Source of the DNA: Pseudomonas sp. ERMR1:02
GTDB lineage: Bacteria; Pseudomonadota; Gammaproteobacteria; Pseudomonadales; Pseudomonadaceae
NCBI RefSeq assembly: GCF_002277815.1
Contig: NZ_NKJI01000002.1
Location: 434,001 to 498,000, forward strand
DNA: 64,000 nt
Direction: 5' to 3'
Numbering within the stretch: position 1 is the stretch's first letter; every line of letters begins with the position of its first letter. The position numbers were made by a program, and so were the translations under genes. A model generated the notes under the pieces. The model ran no database searches, had not been told where the DNA came from, and saw nothing but the letters and a program-made list of their open reading frames with translations. This document shows, piece after piece, positions 62,785 to 64,000 of this stretch.

Positions 62785-63930
62785 GGGAATCCGTACCAAA
62801 TGCAGTTTGCGCTCCGGGTCTACTGAAGCGTTGCGTCAGCACATGCATGGCCACACGCAGCGGATGGCACGGCGCACGTAGCCCTTCGCCGTCGGAATAG
62901 CCGAATAGTCCGGCGGGACAATAGCGGTCATCATCCCAACCCGGATAGTCGAGTATGGGATACCAACAGATACCCTCGATCGGCACGCCACGCCGCATCG
63001 CCTGCTCGACCTGGTCGCTGATATAAGCAAGCCACGGTACGCGTTCATCAGCTTCGGCACCGGTTTCCGACAGGAGCATCGGCCGCTCGTAACGCTGGTA
63101 AACCTCGCTGAGCATGCCCGCCAACGGGCGGTAGTCACGGGCGCCCCGAGGTATTTTCGGGCCGTTGTGAAACCATTGGTTATGCGGGTAGAAATTAACG
63201 CCGACAATGTCCAGGTAGGTTTCTTGTCCGCCCAGCCCCGGCCACTGTCTGCCGGTCAGCAGATCCCATGCGTCGAACTGGGACTGTCGGTAATTTTCGG
63301 CGGCATTGACCTGGTCGACACGGTGAGAACCGGCGATGACGTTAATCAATGGTTCGCCCTGAATAAACCGTGCTGACGGTACCTGTTCACGGATGGCCTC
63401 TATCGCCGCAATGCTCGCGCGTACCAACTGATGCTTGAGTTCGAGTCCACGTCCCTTGACTGATGGATTGAAATACCCGACCGCCCCACCCGCCCAGCTC
63501 CAAAACGAAATTTCATTGAGGGCGAATAAAATGGATGTTCAATCCCCTCCTCTCGGATCAGCCTGGCAACGGCAGCGCAGAACTTTGCGAAACGCTCGAC
63601 GAACGCCGGCCTCCATATATCAAGATCGTCAGGGTAACCGTAATGGCAAAGATCCCAGATCACTTGCAGATCACAGGCCTGCGCGGCGCGCAGCATGGGC
63701 AGGAAACTGCTCCAGTCATAATGACCCGGACGCGTCTCGATCAAATGCCAACGTAGTCCATCTCTGATGCTGCGGATGCCCATTGCCGACATCTGCTGAT
63801 AATCACGGGTCACCCAGCGCTCATGGCCTGTGGCATTTAACAAGTCGAGGCGCCGGCCATCATTGCGTCGGTGCGACGAACATTCGAAACCGGCTAGCAA
63901 AAAACTTTCGAAAATATCCTGCCTTTTCAT
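62774..63930 (-). CDS. Glycoside hydrolase (TIM-barrel, GH1/GH5-like), one frameshift
   Basis: About 386 codons. The front (63930 to about 63531) has FECSSHRRNDGRRLDLLNAT, GIRSIRDGLRWHLIETRPGH and VIWDLCHYGYPDDLD. Adding one C to a CCC run near 63531 gives the acid/base region PLNEISFWSWAGGA. The rest is IVGVNFYPHNQW, MLLSETGAEADERVPWLAYI and GICWYPILDYPGWDDDRYCP. The Glu in NEISF and Glu in SETG are the likely catalytic pair. Its ATG overlaps the stop of an upstream gene (ATGA), and it overlaps the ABC exporter, so the operon probably makes and exports a polysaccharide or glycolipid. Confidence 0.8.
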
Positions 63931-64000
63931 GGCGCCGAAACCGGGCCTGCAGTTTTCACCCTGCTGCCATTGTTCGGCTCGGCTTCCCAGCCCGATACGT
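63927..64000 (-). CDS. 3' end of an upstream gene in the hydrolase-exporter operon (partial)
   Basis: The last ~24 codons (GWEAEPNNGSRVKTAGPVSA, stop TGA at 63929-63927) overlap the hydrolase start by ATGA. Too short to assign a family; the overlap supports one operon. Confidence 0.45.
   Translation of the reverse strand, partial: VSGWEAEPNNGSRVKTAGPVSAP

Noticed and set aside
1..64000. tRNA, rRNA or CRISPR loci
   Set aside because: None recognised on either strand by eye; a tRNA scan was not possible.

Overview
The window looks like a Pseudomonas chromosome (fluorescens/syringae-type). Three things point there: a near-perfect gamma-proteobacterial dif site with the Pseudomonas-type left arm at 11123-11150, a DUF1652 protein (a family I know essentially from Pseudomonas), and Pseudomonas-like families for most housekeeping genes. 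The dif site means the window covers the replication terminus, which fits the density of mobile elements, toxin-antitoxin debris and defence genes.

Layout. 1-8.6 kb: end of a sugar-porin/fructokinase cluster, a ParA relic, then ordinary metabolic and regulatory genes (DUF2867, GNAT, LysR with a divergent aldo/keto reductase, VOC protein, AraC/GyrI regulator). 7.6-16.5 kb: scrap yard around dif, with a degenerate Fic-like protein plus PrlF-like C-terminus, two orphan Xre/MbcA-type antitoxins, a broken DUF6088 (AbiEi-like) gene, an integrase fragment, a GTGTCC repeat array with a Mu-type transposase relic, and IS4 debris. 16.7-41.8 kb: an accessory defence island holding a SIR2-DUF4020 pair, GNAT proteins, a GIY-YIG protein, an ADP-ribosyltransferase-like gene with a small partner, a giant NERD / two kinase-like domains / SF1 helicase protein with its partner, a 258-aa protein of unknown function, a complete Gabija pair, then a KfrA-like coiled-coil regulator divergent from a tyrosine integrase. 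42-53 kb: decayed cargo, Nudix, a MazE-like protein with a GATGGT microsatellite, and two IS66 elements. One IS66 is invaded by a group II intron. The other splits a GGDEF gene with an exact 8-bp target duplication. 53-61 kb: small Pseudomonas hypotheticals, AraC regulator, CBS protein, DUF1652. 61-64 kb: a leftward operon of glycoside hydrolase and ABC exporter.

The most original candidate system is the two-gene unit at 26573-33173. Its large protein joins a nuclease-related domain, two kinase-like domains and a helicase. Its smaller partner begins with a winged-helix-like segment. The island as a whole (NADase, kinase-helicase, Gabija, integrase) is coherent as mobile anti-phage cargo near the terminus.

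A caution: at least ten otherwise intact genes carry single-base frameshifts, mostly missing bases in short homopolymers. Many may be read or assembly errors and not real pseudogenes. I name families from recognition of motifs only; no search was run.
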